The position numbers and the translations under genes were made by a program. 14,112 bases of DNA from the NCBI GenBank assembly GCA_025454095.1, contig JALOPC010000008.1, positions 1 through 14,112 on the forward strand. The letters run 5' to 3'. Of the stretch, positions 13,103-14,112 are shown piece after piece; within the stretch, counting starts at the first letter, position 1; every line of letters starts with the position of its first letter. The notes beneath the pieces were generated by a model, which was given only the letters and a program-made list of their open reading frames with translations, did no database searches and had not been told where the DNA came from. This DNA comes from Syntrophales bacterium. GTDB taxonomy: Bacteria > Desulfobacterota > Syntrophia > Syntrophales > UBA2192.

Positions 13103-13297
13103 ATGGCCAGAGTGTGCGATGTCTGTGGCAAGGGCCCGGTGGTGGGCAACAACGTCAGCCACGCCAACAACAAAACGAAACGGGTCTGGTACCCCAATCT
13201 CCAGAAGCTCCAGGTCGTGGACAGCAAAGGGTCCGTGAAGCGGATGAAGGTCTGCACCCGCTGCCTGCGATCGGGCTCCGTGCGCAAGGCCCTATAG
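13103..13297 (+). CDS. rpmB: 50S ribosomal protein L28, zinc-binding form
   Basis: A structural protein of the large ribosomal subunit. The 64-residue sequence starts [12 protein letters not shown], the standard L28 N-terminus, and continues with [16 protein letters not shown]. Cys5/Cys8 and Cys51/Cys54 form two CxxC pairs, making this the zinc-ribbon (C+) version rather than a cysteine-free paralogue. It stands alone, without rpmG, behind a promoter-like sequence. Its TAG stop overlaps the stop of the converging minus-strand gene within the palindrome CTATAG. Confidence 0.95.
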   Translation: MARVCDVCGKGPVVGNNVSHANNKTKRVWYPNLQKLQVVDSKGSVKRMKVCTRCLRSGSVRKAL

Positions 13298-14074
13298 GCC
13301 TCCGTCGAACCCCGACGCTGCGATCTCCCGAAGCGTTGCCGACAGGAAGTGTTCGTGGTCGGCAACGCTTTCGATTCCCCTCTCCAGGAGATCCCGCACG
13401 CCTTCCCGCACCCGGTCCCCGGCGTCTCCCCGATAGAACTTCCAGAGGAACAGGTCGATCCGCCCCTCGAGGCTCACCGATCGGCGCAGGATCTCGCTGC
13501 GGTAGGCCTCCATCCCCTGCAGCAGCGCTTCCCTCGCCAGCCCCTCCGGCAACCTGTAGGCCCAGGCGAGCGTGTCGACGAGCCCGTCGACGCGGTCCCC
13601 GAGGGTGGACTCCACGGCCCGGGAGAAGAGATCGACGATCTCCGGGCGCCTCCTGTAGATCACCAGGTCCACGGCCATCTCGATGATGAGATGGGAGCGG
13701 TAGAGCGCCTCGTCCTCGTCGATCGGCCTGCCGACCCGCCGGTGCATGCCCATCATGTCCGTCGCAAGCGCCTCCCCCTTCCGGAAAGCGTAGCCCCCCG
13801 ACTCCTTCTCGGAGCGGTCGTGGCCGTTGCGGGTGATGTGGCCGTGGTGGGACAGGTCGTCCACGAGCAGGTGAAACTGGATGAACCGGGCCTTCTCGCG
13901 GCCCTCCGGCACGCCGGAGAACCGTTCCATGCGGTGCGTCATTTCGGGCGAGATCGCCCGGTGAATCGGCAGGATGTCGGGCATCACGTTGTAGAGGAGG
14001 ATGTCGAGATTGGCCCTTCCCAGCCGGTCTCCGGCATACTCCTTCAGCAGCCAGGTGTGCGTGTTGAGCAGCAT
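13292..14074 (-). CDS. Uncharacterised protein with a zinc-dependent phospholipase C-like metal-ligand pattern
   Basis: A 260-residue, helix-rich, cytoplasmic-looking protein (no signal peptide, no membrane helix). I do not recognise a named orthologue. The N-terminal half carries His6 (NTHTWL), Asp33 (VMPDILP), His47 (THRM), His68/Asp72/His76 ([10 protein letters not shown]) and His128/Glu132 (SHLIIE). This order matches the trinuclear zinc site of B. cereus phospholipase C (His14, Asp55, His69, His118, Asp122, His128, His142, Glu146), including identical Asp-His (14), His-Asp (4) and His-Glu (4) spacings. PF00882-like proteins share the HxxxDxxxH core. Metal binding and hydrolase activity are inferred. 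The ATG at 14074 is preceded at once by GGAGAG, an unusually short spacing, and the frame stays open to the window edge, so an upstream start is possible. It converges on rpmB. Confidence 0.8.
   Translation of the reverse strand: MLLNTHTWLLKEYAGDRLGRANLDILLYNVMPDILPIHRAISPEMTHRMERFSGVPEGREKARFIQFHLLVDDLSHHGHITRNGHDRSEKESGGYAFRKGEALATDMMGMHRRVGRPIDEDEALYRSHLIIEMAVDLVIYRRRPEIVDLFSRAVESTLGDRVDGLVDTLAWAYRLPEGLAREALLQGMEAYRSEILRRSVSLEGRIDLFLWKFYRGDAGDRVREGVRDLLERGIESVADHEHFLSATLREIAASGFDGGL
13331..13370 (+). terminator. Perfect 13-bp inverted repeat downstream of rpmB, possible terminator inside the converging gene
   Basis: AAGCGTTGCCGAC (13331-13343) and GTCGGCAACGCTT (13358-13370) are exact complements around a 14-nt loop. 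The repeat begins 34 bp after the rpmB stop and lies within the 3' coding end of the minus-strand gene, where it encodes S-V-A-D and S-A-T-L. On the plus strand it is followed by TCGATTCCCC rather than a T-run, so intrinsic termination is uncertain; it could also act as a 3' RNA-stabilising hairpin. Confidence 0.4.
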
Positions 14075-14112
14075 CTCTCCAGCATTCCGCCATCGCCGCG
14101 AGGCATGCGCGG

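Noticed and set aside
11830..13686. A 618-codon plus-strand frame through pfk, rpmB and the start of the converging gene
   Set aside because: Its product is Arg/Pro/Gly-rich, out of frame with two clear genes, and spans their stops; it is a composition shadow.
1..14112. Defence island, phage, transposon, CRISPR or other mobile system
   Set aside because: All confident genes are housekeeping or metabolic, base composition looks uniform, and no integrase, transposase, repeat array or tRNA attachment site was seen.

Overview
The window is gene-dense, GC-rich (roughly 65%) chromosomal DNA from what looks like an anaerobic deltaproteobacterium, possibly near the Syntrophia/Syntrophales. This is inferred, not proved. 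The clues are a ferredoxin-dependent indolepyruvate oxidoreductase, a RecG with a long N-terminal extension, an archaeal-type phosphoglycerate-mutase paralogue next to homoserine dehydrogenase, and a four-cysteine L28. I see no IS element, phage gene, CRISPR array, tRNA or rRNA. The content is housekeeping metabolism and repair.

Minus-strand block (about 1-8141, transcribed right to left): recG, then hom (homoserine dehydrogenase), an ApgM-family protein that is the proposed homoserine kinase, a YbgC-type thioesterase, an intrinsic terminator, a membrane-anchored TPR protein, and iorA. iorB probably begins at the window edge. hom has a promoter with both hexamers perfect (TTGACA, 16 bp, TATAAT). 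hom and apgM overlap by ATGA, and apgM and the thioesterase overlap by 20 bp, so these three form one coupled operon, with hom and apgM plausibly making threonine precursors. The apgM frame is broken by one missing base in a short homopolymer at 3193-3196. The lost C-terminus, including a predicted metal-binding His, is intact in the neighbouring frame.

Centre (8142-8402): a 261-bp divergent intergenic region between recG and purM. It holds nested GC-rich inverted repeats beside the recG ribosome-binding site, and a purM promoter whose spacer carries a perfect CCGAAA-C-TTTCGG dyad, a candidate operator.

Plus-strand block (8403-13297): purM and purN (purine synthesis), then a CrtI-like flavoprotein with a degenerate nucleotide-binding motif, coupled by ATGA to an ATP-type phosphofructokinase, then rpmB (L28) with its own promoter-like sequence.

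Right end: rpmB converges on a minus-strand gene of no assigned function. The two stop codons share the palindrome CTATAG. That protein carries a full set of His/Asp/Glu residues in the order and approximate spacing of the zinc-dependent phospholipase C fold. A perfect 13-bp inverted repeat inside its 3' coding end lies just downstream of rpmB. I found no convincing wholly new system. The best leads are the apgM frameshift, the cryptic zinc-PLC-like protein, the degenerate flavoprotein and the purM operator-like dyad.
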